A stretch of 64,000 bases of DNA. Origin: Streptomyces capitiformicae. Lineage in GTDB: Bacteria; Actinomycetota; Actinomycetes; Streptomycetales; Streptomycetaceae. The notes under the pieces are model-generated. The model made no database searches. It worked only from the letters and a program-made list of their open reading frames with translations, and was not told the origin of the DNA. This document shows positions 52,683-64,000 of the stretch, piece by piece (the first letter of the stretch is position 1; each line of letters begins with the position of its first letter). The stretch lies in contig NZ_CP022161.1 of NCBI RefSeq assembly GCF_002214185.1, positions 4,339,767-4,403,766 of the forward strand, read 5' to 3'. Made by a program: the position numbers and the translations under genes.

Positions 52683-53963
52683 TCACTCCGTGTTGATGAC
52701 CTTGTCGATCGCCGCGTCCGCCTCCTTGGCGGCCTCCTCGACCGACTGCTTCCCCGTGCCGATGGACTGGAGCATGGTCTGCAGGATCTGCGCCTTCTCG
52801 ACCTGTCCCCACCCGGGTGCCATCGGGACGAACCAGTTGGACTCGGCCGCGGTGGCCGGGACCGCCGTCGCCGGGTCGGACTTGAGCGTGGCGAGGTCGG
52901 TCTTGTTGTTGGGCAGGTTGCCCTTCTCCATCAGGCCCTTCTGGCCGGCGGAGCCCGCGAACGCGTTGATCCACTCGGCGGCGACGGTCTGCGCGTCGGA
53001 CTTCACCGGCACGGCGAGGTCGGAGCCGCCGAGGAAGACGGGGAGGTTCTTGCCGGACGGGCCGGGCATCACGAAGTTCTCGACGTTGCCGGCGAGCTTG
53101 CCGGTCTTGTCGTTCTCCTTGGCCGCGGCGGTCGCGCCCTCCCAGGCAGGGGCGAAGATCATGCCGGACTTGCCCTGGCCGTAGACGATGTAACGGTCGG
53201 ACTCGTCCTTGGTCTTGTCGCCGTGCATGTACGTGTCGACGACGTTCTTGAACTCCTCCAGGCCCTTGACGGACTCCGGCGAGGAGAGGTTGGCCTTCCA
53301 CTTGCCGCCCGACTCAACCGCGATGGAGCCGCCGGCGTCGTAGACGAAGGACATGGCCGCGTACCAGTCGCGGGTGGGCTGGTACCAGGCGTTGAACTTG
53401 TCGCCCTGCTTCTTCTGCACCTTGTCGAGGGCGGCGGTGAGCTCGTCGTACGTCTTGGGGGTGGACTTGACGCCCACCTCGGCGAAGACGTCCTTGCGCC
53501 AGTTGGCGACACGGCCGCCGGCGTAGTACGGGACGCCGTACGTCTTGCCCTCGTAGGTGACGGAGGCCTTGAGGCCGTCCAGCCAGGCGCCCGCGTTGTC
53601 GAACTTCGCCGGGTCCACGGGGGCGAAGGCACCCTTGACCATGTAGGCGAGCATCTCGGTGTTGCCCATCTCGACGACGTCGGGCGCCTTGTCGGTGGCG
53701 AGTACGGCGTCGAGCTTGGCGTTCTTGTCGGGCCAGCCGTAGTACTCGTGCTTGATCTTGATGCCCGGGTGCTTCTTCGTGACCGCTGCGTCGGCGGCCT
53801 CGACCAGCTCGGGCCAGTTGTTCTGCGCGTCCACCGTGAGCCAGACGGTCAGCTCCTTGGTGTCCGCACCCGTGTCCGAGCTTCCGCCCTCTCCGCCCCC
53901 GCACGCCGCGATGGAGACCATCATGCCCGCGACACAGATCGCGGTTGTCAGCTTGCGCTTCAT
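52683..53963 (-). CDS. dasA: chitobiose-binding lipoprotein DasA
   Basis: 426 residues. Lipobox SIAAC at residues 17-21. SBP_bac_1 fold (ELTVWLTVDAQNNWPELVEA, DVVEMGNTEMLAYMVKGAF, SGMIFAPAWEGATAAAKE). The extracellular receptor for chitobiose and GlcNAc oligomers; in S. coelicolor it links chitin supply to development. Preceded by a strong dre site and dasR, divergent. First gene of the dasABC-GH3 transcript. Confidence 0.95.
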   Translation of the reverse strand: MKRKLTTAICVAGMMVSIAACGGGEGGSSDTGADTKELTVWLTVDAQNNWPELVEAADAAVTKKHPGIKIKHEYYGWPDKNAKLDAVLATDKAPDVVEMGNTEMLAYMVKGAFAPVDPAKFDNAGAWLDGLKASVTYEGKTYGVPYYAGGRVANWRKDVFAEVGVKSTPKTYDELTAALDKVQKKQGDKFNAWYQPTRDWYAAMSFVYDAGGSIAVESGGKWKANLSSPESVKGLEEFKNVVDTYMHGDKTKDESDRYIVYGQGKSGMIFAPAWEGATAAAKENDKTGKLAGNVENFVMPGPSGKNLPVFLGGSDLAVPVKSDAQTVAAEWINAFAGSAGQKGLMEKGNLPNNKTDLATLKSDPATAVPATAAESNWFVPMAPGWGQVEKAQILQTMLQSIGTGKQSVEEAAKEADAAIDKVINTE

Positions 53964-53990
53964 GCCACCCCTCCTCAGAACACCTGGACC

Positions 53991-54006
53991 AATGGTGTAG
54001 ACCAGT
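53991..54006. promoter_or_regulatory. DasR operator (dre) upstream of dasA
   Basis: AATGGTGTAGACCAGT matches the dre consensus at 13 of 16 positions. It lies 28 bp before the dasA start, where repression would block transcription of the operon. Confidence 0.8.
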
Positions 54007-54160
54007 AGGCGGAGCTTGGCTCAGACCAATCGGCGTGTCAAGAGCGTGCGAGCCCCTCTCACCAGCCGTTATGCGACCTACATATGCAGGAACCTTTAAG
54101 TAAGAAGGCGGCGAAAATCGTGCGGTTGAGTCACACTCGTCAGGTAGACCATTCCATCTT

Positions 54161-54176
54161 GGTGGACTAGACCAGC
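54161..54176. promoter_or_regulatory. second dre-like site, dasR side
   Basis: GGTGGACTAGACCAGC matches at 11 of 16 positions, with the central CTAGACCA intact, 78 bp before the dasR start. A further GTAGACCATT half site is at 54145-54154. Likely autoregulation of dasR. Confidence 0.6.
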
Positions 54177-54223
54177 CGAAGGTGTGAAGGTATACAGAGA
54201 GATCGCGCGACGTGCGAGGATGA

Positions 54224-55018
<795 letters not shown>

Positions 55019-55129
55019 GCCACTTGAGGTTCCCCCGGGGCGCGTCACAGGTGGTGCACGCGGTGTAGCGCAACCGCCGCTCCTGCTCTACGGTCCTTGC
55101 GTCGCTGCATGGACACGGGAGGCCCCGCT

Positions 55130-57239
<2,110 letters not shown>

Positions 57240-57265
<26 letters not shown>

Positions 57266-57437
57266 GGGTGTGCGCTGGTACGTACGGGAACTGACCGACG
57301 AGTCGGCGTACGACCGCTACGTGGAGCACATGCGTACGCACGACCCGGACGCGGCGGTGCCGTCCCGGCGGGAGTTCGAGCGGATGCGGACGGACCGTCA
57401 GGAGGCGGATCCCCGGGAGGGGTTCCGCTGCTGCTGA
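57240..57437 (+). CDS. YbdD/YjiX-like small protein
   Basis: 65 residues, GTG start inside the cstA end. MRSLRRVVRGVRWYVRELTDESAYDRYVEHMRTHDP cut to landmarks RWYVRELTDESAYDRYVEH and PSRREFERMRTD: the DUF466 signature with a terminal CC. Companion of CstA in most bacteria; needed for full transporter activity in E. coli. Confidence 0.88.
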
Positions 57438-57479
57438 ACACACCACCTCCGCGAACACACAACCTTCGCATCCGTTATC

Positions 57480-57512
57480 CGGACAGGGGGTTCCATACGG
57501 CGAACCCCGTCC
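57480..57512 (+). terminator. cstA-ybdD terminator
   Basis: GGACAGGGGGTTC pairs with GAACCCCGTCC (one bulge) with a 9-nt loop and is followed by CTTACATTTCC. Confidence 0.65.
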
Positions 57513-57585
57513 CTTACATTTCCTGCGCGTTCATGCGGGTGATCAGCGGTGATCAGCCTGATCAGTGAGGGGACGGAACCCGGAC

Positions 57586-57867
57586 ATGTCAGAAGCGCCT
57601 GAAGTGAGACCACCAGGGCCACCGGTGGTGACACCTGTCAGGGTGGTCATCGCCCTGTGCCTGTTCGCACCGTTCGTGGCGATGCTCTGGGTCGGTTCCT
57701 ACGCCAAGACGGACCCAGCGCTCATGGGCATCCCGTTCTTCTACTGGTACCAGATGGCCTGGGTGCTCATCTCCACGGCCCTCACGGCCGTCGCGTACGT
57801 GCTGTGGCAGCGTGACCAGCGCGCCCGCAAGTCCCAGCGGTCCACGGACGGGGGTGTCGCGAAGTGA
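57586..57867 (+). CDS. DUF3311 small membrane protein, MctP partner
   Basis: 93 residues, two helices: VTPVRVVIALCLFAPFVAMLWVGSYA and YWYQMAWVLISTALTAVAYVLW. The pair DUF3311 + sodium:solute symporter is the usual arrangement for monocarboxylate uptake systems of the MctP type. Its stop overlaps the symporter start by 4 nt (GTGA). ATG 57586 is preferred over 57565. Confidence 0.82.
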   Translation: MSEAPEVRPPGPPVVTPVRVVIALCLFAPFVAMLWVGSYAKTDPALMGIPFFYWYQMAWVLISTALTAVAYVLWQRDQRARKSQRSTDGGVAK

Positions 57868-59492
57868 AGGACGGCGTGAACGGCGTGGCACTCGCCGTCT
57901 TCATCTTCTTCTTCCTGGCCGTCACGGTCATGGGCTTCATGGCCGCGCGCTGGCGCAAGGCCGAGAACGAGAACAGCCTCGACGAATGGGGCCTGGGCGG
58001 CCGGTCGTTCGGCACCTGGATCACCTGGTTCCTGCTCGGCGGCGACCTCTACACGGCGTACACCTTCGTCGCCGTACCGGCGGCGATCTACGCGGCGGGC
58101 GCGGCCGGCTTCTTCGCCGTGCCCTACACGATTCTGATCTACCCGCTGATCTTCACCTTCCTGCCCCGTCTGTGGTCGGTCTCGCACAAGCACGGCTATG
58201 TGACGACATCCGACTTCGTACGCGGCCGCTTCGGCTCGAAGGGTCTTTCGCTGGCGGTGGCGGTGACCGGCATCCTCGCGACGATGCCGTACATCGCCCT
58301 CCAACTCGTCGGCATCCAGGCCGTACTGGACGTCATGGGCGTCGGCGGCGGCGAGAACACCAACTGGTTCATCAAGGACCTGCCGCTGCTGATCGCGTTC
58401 GGTGTGCTGGCCGCATACACCTACTCGTCGGGCCTGCGCGCCCCGGCGCTGATCGCGTTCGTCAAGGACACCCTGATCTACATCGTCATCGCGGTGGCGA
58501 TCATCTACATCCCGATCAAGCTGGGCGGCTTCGACGACATCTTCGCCAAGGCGGGCGAGGCGTACACCCAGACCAACCCGGCGACGGGTGCGCCGCGCGG
58601 TGCGCTGGTGCCGGGCGACGCGAACCAGTGGACGTACGCGACCCTGGCCCTCGGTTCGGCACTCGCGCTCTTCATGTACCCGCACTCGATCACGGCGACG
58701 CTGTCGTCGAAGAGCCGCGAGGTGATCCGCCGCAACACCACGATCCTGCCGTTGTACTCGCTGATGCTGGGGCTGCTGGCCCTGCTGGGCTTCATGGCGA
58801 TCGCCGCCGGGATCAAGGTGCAGAACGGCCAGCTGGCGATCCCGCAACTGTTCGAGACGATGTTCCCCGACTGGTTCGCGGGCGTCGCCTTCGCCGCCAT
58901 CGGCATCGGTGCGCTGGTCCCCGCGGCGATCATGTCCATCGCGGCGGCGAACCTCTTCACCCGCAACATCTACAAGGACTTCATCAAGCCGAACGCCACG
59001 CCGGAGCAGGAGACCAAGGTCTCCAAGCTGGTGTCGCTGCTGGTGAAGGTGGGCGCCCTGGCCTTCGTCCTGACGATGGACAAGACGGTCGCCATCAACT
59101 TCCAGCTTCTGGGCGGCATCTGGATCCTCCAGACCTTCCCGGCGCTGGTGGGCGGCCTCTTCACCCGCTGGTTCCACCGCTGGGCCCTGCTCGCGGGCTG
59201 GGCGGTCGGCATGCTCTACGGCACGATGGCCGCGTACGGCGTCGCCTCGCCGACCCAGAAGCACTTCGGCGGCTCCTCCGCGGAGATCCCCGGCATCGGC
59301 GAGATCGGCTACATCGGTCTGACGGCCTTCGTCCTGAACGTGGTGGTGACGGTTGTCCTGACGTTCGTGCTGCGGGCGGCCAAGGCCCCCGACGGCATCG
59401 ACGAGACCAAGCCGGAGGACTACACGGCGGACGCGGGCGACGCGGGCGTCCAGGTCGAACTGCCACCGGCGACGGCGGGCGCGAGCCACTAG
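57864..59492 (+). CDS. sodium:solute symporter, MctP-like monocarboxylate permease
   Basis: 542 residues, 13 helices of the SSS family. NSLDEWGLGGRSFGTWITWFLLGGDLYTAYTF is the start of the conserved core (landmarks LDEWGLGGRSFGTWITWF), then the sodium-site helix segment with ALFMYPHSITATLSSKS. The closest-known relatives take up lactate, pyruvate or acetate. With cstA upstream this region can import three-carbon acids. GTG 57864. Confidence 0.85.
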   Translation: MKDGVNGVALAVFIFFFLAVTVMGFMAARWRKAENENSLDEWGLGGRSFGTWITWFLLGGDLYTAYTFVAVPAAIYAAGAAGFFAVPYTILIYPLIFTFLPRLWSVSHKHGYVTTSDFVRGRFGSKGLSLAVAVTGILATMPYIALQLVGIQAVLDVMGVGGGENTNWFIKDLPLLIAFGVLAAYTYSSGLRAPALIAFVKDTLIYIVIAVAIIYIPIKLGGFDDIFAKAGEAYTQTNPATGAPRGALVPGDANQWTYATLALGSALALFMYPHSITATLSSKSREVIRRNTTILPLYSLMLGLLALLGFMAIAAGIKVQNGQLAIPQLFETMFPDWFAGVAFAAIGIGALVPAAIMSIAAANLFTRNIYKDFIKPNATPEQETKVSKLVSLLVKVGALAFVLTMDKTVAINFQLLGGIWILQTFPALVGGLFTRWFHRWALLAGWAVGMLYGTMAAYGVASPTQKHFGGSSAEIPGIGEIGYIGLTAFVLNVVVTVVLTFVLRAAKAPDGIDETKPEDYTADAGDAGVQVELPPATAGASH

Positions 59493-59518
59493 CCACCGGC
59501 TCGGGCTTGTCGCGTTGG

Positions 59519-59548
59519 TTCCCCGCGCCCCTGAAGGGGCGCGGGGAA
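59519..59548 (+). terminator. symporter terminator
   Basis: TTCCCCGCGCCCC pairs perfectly with GGGGCGCGGGGAA around loop TGAA. The same arms recur at other Streptomyces intergenic sites in this window (49082-49099, 52501-52528), so this is part of the dispersed repeat family. Confidence 0.8.
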
Positions 59549-59675
59549 CTGTGCCACAAGCCCCCACCCACCCGCACCCGCCCCATAAACGGCACCCCCC
59601 CGAGCTCTACCGCGGGGGTGGGTGAAGGGCTCAGCCCCTGGGGATGGGACGGACAGGGGCGGCGGGGGCGAATCC
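59537..59675 (+). repeat. dispersed intergenic repeat, copy B
   Basis: Carries both modules seen in copy A: GCGCGGGGAACTG...GACAAGCCCCCACCCACCC-like (59537-59577, here GTGCCACAAG) and GAAGGGCTCAGCCCC ... GGGATGGGACGGACAGGGG (59624-59675). The two modules are in opposite relative order to copy A because copy A is inverted. Confidence 0.6.
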
Positions 59676-59694
59676 ATCCGGTTACCCTGAGTGG

Positions 59695-60690
59695 GTGAAC
59701 GCTCCGGCTCCGATCGTCCTCGACAGCGACCCCGGCATCGACGACGCCGTAGCCCTGCAGTACCTGCTCGGTACCGGGCTGTGGGACCTCAAGGCGTACA
59801 CATCCGTCGGCGGCAATCTCCCCGCCGAGGGGACCTATCGCAACGCCCGGTCCCTCTCCCGCGCCCTGCGCATCGACGCCGACGTCCCCGTACACAGAGG
59901 AGCGGGCCGGCCCCTGTCCCGGCTCCCGTACCGGGAGGCCTCCGCCTTCCACGGCCCGGCGGGCCTCGGCAACGAGGACCTGCCCGACTCGACCGCCGCC
60001 CACCCGACGGAGTCGTCCGCGCGGGCATTGCTCCGGCTCTCACGGGAGTACGAGGGCGAGCTGACCGTCTGCGCCACGGGCCCGCTCACGAACGTGGCCA
60101 TCGCGGTCCTGGAGGACCCGGGATTCGCCCACCGCGTCAAGAAGTTCGTGTTCATGGGCGGCGCCGCGCAGGTACCGGGCAACATCACCCCGGTCGCCGA
60201 GTTCAACATCTGGGCCGACCCGGACGCCGCCGAGGTGGTGCTCTCCTCCGGCATCCCGTTCACCATGGTCGACCTGGACGCCTCGCACCGCTGGCTGTTC
60301 CGCCCCGCGGACCTCGCGGCACTGGAGGCCGCGGGCCCCGGCACGGCACTCGCGGCCCGGCTGATGCGGACGTACATGAACGCCTACACCCGCCACGGCG
60401 GCGACGGCACCTGCCCACTGCACGACCCGCTGGCGGTGGGCGTCTGCGGCGACGAGTCGTTCGTGACGGCCGCCGACGGAGCCGTCGTCGTGGAGTGCGG
60501 AAGCGAACTGACGCGCGGCCAGACCGTGTTCGTCCCCGCCGACGCCCGACGGATCTACTACTCGGAGTCCCCCGCCCTGACCACCCGCCTCCGCACCACC
60601 GGCCGCGTCGCCCTGGGCCCGGGCCCCCGCGACTTCACCAAGGACTTCGTGACGACGCTGCCGCGCCGGCCTGCCACCACAACCCGATAG
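59695..60690 (+). CDS. nucleoside hydrolase (IUNH family)
   Basis: 331 residues. The calcium-binding DSDPGIDDAVALQYLL motif, TGPLTNVAIAV, FMGGAAQVPGNITPVAEFNIWADPDAA and the C-terminal HDPLAVGV Asp ligand are all present. It cleaves purine or pyrimidine ribonucleosides to base and ribose in the cytoplasm (salvage). GTG 59695 has a -10-like TACCCT at 59683-59688, six nucleotides before it, so the mRNA is probably leaderless. Starts 20 nt beyond the intergenic repeat. Confidence 0.9.
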   Translation: MNAPAPIVLDSDPGIDDAVALQYLLGTGLWDLKAYTSVGGNLPAEGTYRNARSLSRALRIDADVPVHRGAGRPLSRLPYREASAFHGPAGLGNEDLPDSTAAHPTESSARALLRLSREYEGELTVCATGPLTNVAIAVLEDPGFAHRVKKFVFMGGAAQVPGNITPVAEFNIWADPDAAEVVLSSGIPFTMVDLDASHRWLFRPADLAALEAAGPGTALAARLMRTYMNAYTRHGGDGTCPLHDPLAVGVCGDESFVTAADGAVVVECGSELTRGQTVFVPADARRIYYSESPALTTRLRTTGRVALGPGPRDFTKDFVTTLPRRPATTTR

Positions 60691-60801
60691 CAACCGCTAC
60701 AGCCGCTGGGGCGCGCACCACGTTCCGATCATCCGACAATCACCCCGTGCCTGTGGACACTCCCCGACCCTCGCCGTGCCGCCTGATGCACACTGCGACG
60801 C

Positions 60802-61308
60802 ATGGACATCACGATCAGGCAGGCGACCCCCGACGAGTACGCCGTTCTCGGCGAGATCACCGCCCAGGCCTACCTCGGCGACGGACTGCTGGACTTCGGG
60901 AAGAGCGACCAGTACCTCGGTGAGCTGCGCGACGTGGCCAAGCGGGCCGCCGCGACTGAGGTGCTCGTCGCGGTCGAGGCCGGGCGGGTGCTCGGCGGAG
61001 TGACCTTCGTCCCGGCCGGTGGCCCCATGGCCGACATCGCCCGTACCGGAGAGGCCGAGATACGGATGCTCGCGGTCGCTCCGGAGGCCCGCGGGCGGGG
61101 CACCGGCGAGGCTCTCGTACGCGCCTGCGTCGAGCGCGCCCGCGCCGTCGACGGCTGTGTGCGCGTCGTCCTGTCGACCCAGCGGACCATGCACGCCGCC
61201 CATCGCATCTACGAACGTCTGGGCTTCGTCCGCACACCCGAGCGGGACTGGAACCCCCTCCCTGACCTGACCGACCTCACCCTGATCACCTACGAGTTGA
61301 CCCTCTGA
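60802..61308 (+). CDS. GNAT-family N-acetyltransferase
   Basis: 168 residues. EIRMLAVAPEARGRGTGEALVRACVERA is the acetyl-CoA loop (motif A with RGRGTG), preceded by GGVTFVPAGGPM. Likely acetylates a small molecule or protein amine; substrate unknown. Located 111 bp after the nucleoside hydrolase and followed by the riboswitch region. Confidence 0.88.
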   Translation: MDITIRQATPDEYAVLGEITAQAYLGDGLLDFGKSDQYLGELRDVAKRAAATEVLVAVEAGRVLGGVTFVPAGGPMADIARTGEAEIRMLAVAPEARGRGTGEALVRACVERARAVDGCVRVVLSTQRTMHAAHRIYERLGFVRTPERDWNPLPDLTDLTLITYELTL

Positions 61309-61375
61309 CACGCTCCGAAGCCGAACGCCACACAACATCTGGGGGTGACACCGCGACCCGGCACTAGATGTATGC

Positions 61376-61490
61376 TCATGCTCGCTGTCGCCGCAGGGGA
61401 ATCCGGTGCGAATCCGGAACTGTCCCGCAACGGTGTACTTGCGCGTGTTTGCGCGCGAGCCGAGTCCGAGCACCTGCCGACAGTGCGCCC
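61376..61490 (+). promoter_or_regulatory. cobalamin (B12) riboswitch, nrdAB leader
   Basis: Core box GGAATCCGGTGCGAATCCGG followed by AACTGTCCCGCAACGGTG, then GAGTCCGAGCACCTGCCGACAG, the 3' half of the aptamer. CTGTCG (61385-61390) pairs with CGACAG (61478-61483) as the closing stem. In S. coelicolor the class Ia nrdABS operon is shut off by adenosylcobalamin through such an element, because a B12-dependent class II enzyme can replace it. The remaining leader to 61620 holds the expression platform; I see no separate gene in it. Confidence 0.93.
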
Positions 61491-61620
61491 GGCCGTCCGG
61501 TTCGGGTGCCCTGACGTCCGGGCCTCGTGGAGTGGGCCGGTGGACGCGACGCCCCCGTGCGCTCGTGTGCTGCTGCCTGCCCTCCCGCAGGGCCCCCTGC
61601 CGAGCGAGGGAGAGCCCCAC

Positions 61621-63999
61621 GTGACCATCGCGCCAGCCGATCCGGCTTCAGCCGCCCTGGTTCCCGCCGTCGCGGCGACGGAGACCGACGATCCCGGTAC
61701 CGCGTTGCTGCGGACCCTGACCGAGCTGACCGCCGACCTCCCCGACGCCGACCCGGGCCGGGTCGCCGCCGCCGCGCTGCGCGGCCGGTCCGCTCGGGGG
61801 GCCTTCGACGAGGTCACCGCAGAGCTGCGCGAGCTGGCCACGGAGGCGGCCGCAGGCCTCATCTCCGAGGACCCCGCCTACTCGAAGCTGGCCGCCCGCC
61901 TGCTGGCGATCGGTATTCGGGCCGAGGCCGCCTCCCAGGGCGTCACCACGTTCACGGAGTCCATCGCCGTGGGCCACCGGGAGGGCCTCGTCGCCGACCG
62001 TACGGCGGAGTTCGCGCGGGTCCACGCCGCGCGCCTCGACGCCCTCGTCGACCCGGCCGCCGACGACCGCTTCGGCTACTTCGGCCTGCGCACCCTCCAC
62101 AGCCGCTACCTCCTCCGGCACCCGATCACCCGCAAGGTCGTCGAGACGCCCCAGCACTTCATGCTGCGTGTCGCCTCCGGCCTCGCCGAGGACGACAGCC
62201 CCCGCTCCGTCGACGAAGTCGCCGCGCTCTACGGGCTCATGAGCCGCCTCGACTACCTCCCCTCCTCCCCCACGCTCTTCAACTCCGGCACCCGGCACCC
62301 CCAGATGTCGTCCTGCTACCTCCTCGACTCCCCCCTGGACGAGCTGGACTCCATCTACGACCGCTACCTCCAGGTGGCCCGCCTCTCGAAGCACGCCGGC
62401 GGCATCGGGCTGTCGTACTCCCGTATCCGCTCCCGGGGTTCGCTGATCCGGGGCACGAACGGGCACTCCAACGGCATCGTCCCGTTCCTGAAGACGCTCG
62501 ACGCCTCGGTCGCCGCCGTGAACCAGGGCGGTCGGCGCAAGGGCGCAGCCGCGGTCTATCTGGAAACCTGGCACTCCGACATCGAGGAGTTCCTGGAGCT
62601 GCGCGACAACACGGGCGAGGACGCCCGGCGGACGCACAACCTGAACCTGGCGCACTGGATCCCGGACGAGTTCATGCGCCGGGTGAACGCCGACGAGCAG
62701 TGGTCGCTGTTCTCCCCGTCCGACGTGCCCGAACTGGTCGACCTGTGGGGCGAGGAGTTCGACGACGCGTACCGCGAGGCGGAGGCGAAGGGGCTGGCGA
62801 AGAAGACCATCCCGGCCCGCGACCTGTACGGCCGCATGATGCGCACGCTCGCGCAGACCGGCAACGGCTGGATGACCTTCAAGGACGCCGCGAACCGCAC
62901 CTCCAACCAGACGGCCCTGGGCGGTGTGATCCACTCCTCCAACCTCTGCACGGAGATCCTGGAGGTCACGGACGACGGGGAGACGGCGGTCTGCAACCTG
63001 GGGTCGATCAACCTCGGCGCCTTCGTGAACGGCGGGGACATCGACTGGGAGCGCCTGGACGAGACGGTCCGCACGGCCGTCACCTTCCTCGACCGCGTCA
63101 TCGACATCAACTTCTACCCCACCGAGCAGGCGTCCCGGTCCAACGCCAAGTGGCGTCCCGTCGGCCTCGGTTGCATGGGCCTGCAGGACGTCTTCTTCAA
63201 GCTGCGGCTGCCCTTCGACTCCGCCGAGGCGAAGGCCCTGTCCACCCGGATCGCGGAGCGCATCATGCTCGCCGCGTACGAGACGTCCGTCGATCTCGCC
63301 ATGGGCCGCGGCTACCACCCGACGTTCGAGCGCACCCGTGCAGCCCAGGGCTGGCTGCAGCCGGACCACTACGACGTCGAGCTGACCTGGCCAGAGCGCT
63401 GGGAAGCGCTCCGCGACGAAATGGCGATCGGCGGCCTGCGCAACTCCCTGCTCATCGCCATCGCGCCGACTGCCACCATCGCCTCGATCGCGGGCGTGTA
63501 CGAGTGCATCGAGCCGCAGGTGTCCAACCTGTTCAAGCGAGAGACGCTGTCCGGCGAGTTCCTCCAGGTCAATCCCTATCTGGTGCAGGACCTGAAGGAC
63601 CTCGGTGTCTGGGACGCCCGCACCCGTGAGGCGCTGCGCGACGCGAACGGTTCGGTGCAGGACTTCGCGTGGATCCCCGAGGAGGTACGGGCGCTGTACC
63701 GCACGGCCTGGGAGATCCCGCAGCGCGCCCTGATCGACATGGCCGCCGCCCGCACCCCGTTCCTGGACCAGGCCCAGTCCCTGAACCTCTTCATGGAGAC
63801 GCCGACCATCGGCAAGCTCTCCTCGATGTACGCGTACGCCTGGAAGTCGGGGCTGAAGACGACGTACTACCTGCGTTCGCGCCCGGCGACCCGCATCGCC
63901 CGCGCGGCCCAGGCCACTGTCCCCGTGCAGCAGACCGCAGACCCCGAAGCGGTCGCCTGCTCCCTTGAGAACCCCGAGTCCTGCGAGGCCTGCCAATGA
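61621..63999 (+). CDS. nrdA: class Ia ribonucleotide reductase large subunit
   Basis: 792 residues. Active-site residues are recognisable: SSCYLLDS (C225-like), SSNLCTEIL (N437-C439-E441 in E. coli numbering), CNLGSINL (C462), and TTYYLRS with the Tyr pair of the radical path. The C-terminal swinging arm ends CEACQ (redox Cys pair). At the N-terminus the usual ATP-cone (about 90 residues with a KRDG-type motif) is not evident: only 60-70 residues of Ala/Leu-rich helix precede the SEDPAYSKLAARLL start of the catalytic N-domain. GTG 61621 with GGGAGAG upstream; frame is open further but without family sequence. Stop overlaps the nrdB start. Confidence 0.93.
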   Translation: MTIAPADPASAALVPAVAATETDDPGTALLRTLTELTADLPDADPGRVAAAALRGRSARGAFDEVTAELRELATEAAAGLISEDPAYSKLAARLLAIGIRAEAASQGVTTFTESIAVGHREGLVADRTAEFARVHAARLDALVDPAADDRFGYFGLRTLHSRYLLRHPITRKVVETPQHFMLRVASGLAEDDSPRSVDEVAALYGLMSRLDYLPSSPTLFNSGTRHPQMSSCYLLDSPLDELDSIYDRYLQVARLSKHAGGIGLSYSRIRSRGSLIRGTNGHSNGIVPFLKTLDASVAAVNQGGRRKGAAAVYLETWHSDIEEFLELRDNTGEDARRTHNLNLAHWIPDEFMRRVNADEQWSLFSPSDVPELVDLWGEEFDDAYREAEAKGLAKKTIPARDLYGRMMRTLAQTGNGWMTFKDAANRTSNQTALGGVIHSSNLCTEILEVTDDGETAVCNLGSINLGAFVNGGDIDWERLDETVRTAVTFLDRVIDINFYPTEQASRSNAKWRPVGLGCMGLQDVFFKLRLPFDSAEAKALSTRIAERIMLAAYETSVDLAMGRGYHPTFERTRAAQGWLQPDHYDVELTWPERWEALRDEMAIGGLRNSLLIAIAPTATIASIAGVYECIEPQVSNLFKRETLSGEFLQVNPYLVQDLKDLGVWDARTREALRDANGSVQDFAWIPEEVRALYRTAWEIPQRALIDMAAARTPFLDQAQSLNLFMETPTIGKLSSMYAYAWKSGLKTTYYLRSRPATRIARAAQATVPVQQTADPEAVACSLENPESCEACQ

Positions 64000-64000
64000 T
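63996..64000 (+). CDS. nrdB: start of nrdB (small subunit), cut by window edge
   Basis: ATG at 63996 overlaps the nrdA stop TGA by 4 nt (ATGA), the standard coupling in this genome. Only the first codon and two more bases are visible, so identity is inferred from the expected nrdA-nrdB order. Confidence 0.5.

Overview
The window is high-GC chromosomal DNA of a Streptomyces. GTG starts, 4-nt ATGA/GTGA overlaps, WhiB and SigB/SigH-type regulators, the dasABC/dasR chitosugar system, nickel superoxide dismutase and a B12-riboswitch-controlled class Ia ribonucleotide reductase all point there. From about 9.5 kb to the right end the gene order matches, as far as I remember it, one conserved block of the Streptomyces core (sucA, malic enzyme, amino-acid ABC transporter, sodX/sodN, encapsulin, sigH, wblE, nagB, das, cstA, nrdA). 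The leftmost 9.5 kb does not belong to that block.

Layout. 1-1110: end of a SpoIIE-type phosphatase/anti-sigma protein. 1127-9451: a leftward catabolic operon (class III aminotransferase, AstE/DoeB-like deacylase, aldehyde dehydrogenase, aldo/keto reductase, HAD hydrolase, FAD amine oxidase, aspartase), apparently funnelling an N-acylated or diamino compound through a semialdehyde and aspartate to fumarate. 9448-9530: an abrupt junction where this operon meets sucA head to head; both sucA and the next gene of the operon look decapitated. 9485-13036: sucA/kgd without its N-terminus. 13.1-20.3 kb: small proteins, a DUF4097-PadR operon, a leaderless HTH/Clp-N stress operon, an alcohol dehydrogenase and malic enzyme. 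20.9-23.6 kb: amino-acid ABC transporter. 23.7-26.2 kb: methyltransferase, CGNR zinc-finger protein, NiSOD protease and NiSOD. 26.3-32.5 kb: GH32-like glycosidase, LacI repressor and a sugar ABC transporter.

32.5-41.6 kb: AraC/VOC genes, a YciI protein, a two-gene family 2B encapsulin plus polyprenyl synthase operon, a cytosolic-looking amidase, a PLP enzyme and an NhaP antiporter. 41.7-43.5 kb: anti-sigma/sigma pair of the SigH type behind a stress-type promoter. 44.3-47.6 kb: lipid kinase, WblE and a PdtaS-like kinase. 48.1-55.0 kb: the amino-sugar regulon (nagB, a GH3 glucosaminidase, dasC-dasB-dasA, dasR) with DasR-type operator sites. 55.1-59.5 kb: CstA/YbdD and DUF3311/MctP-type pyruvate/monocarboxylate uptake. 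59.7-64.0 kb: nucleoside hydrolase, GNAT acetyltransferase, cobalamin riboswitch, nrdA and the first bases of nrdB.

Between genes there are strong hairpin terminators, a 9-bp and a 17-bp tandem repeat, and a three-copy dispersed intergenic repeat. No CRISPR array, insertion sequence, prophage, tRNA or rRNA was recognised.
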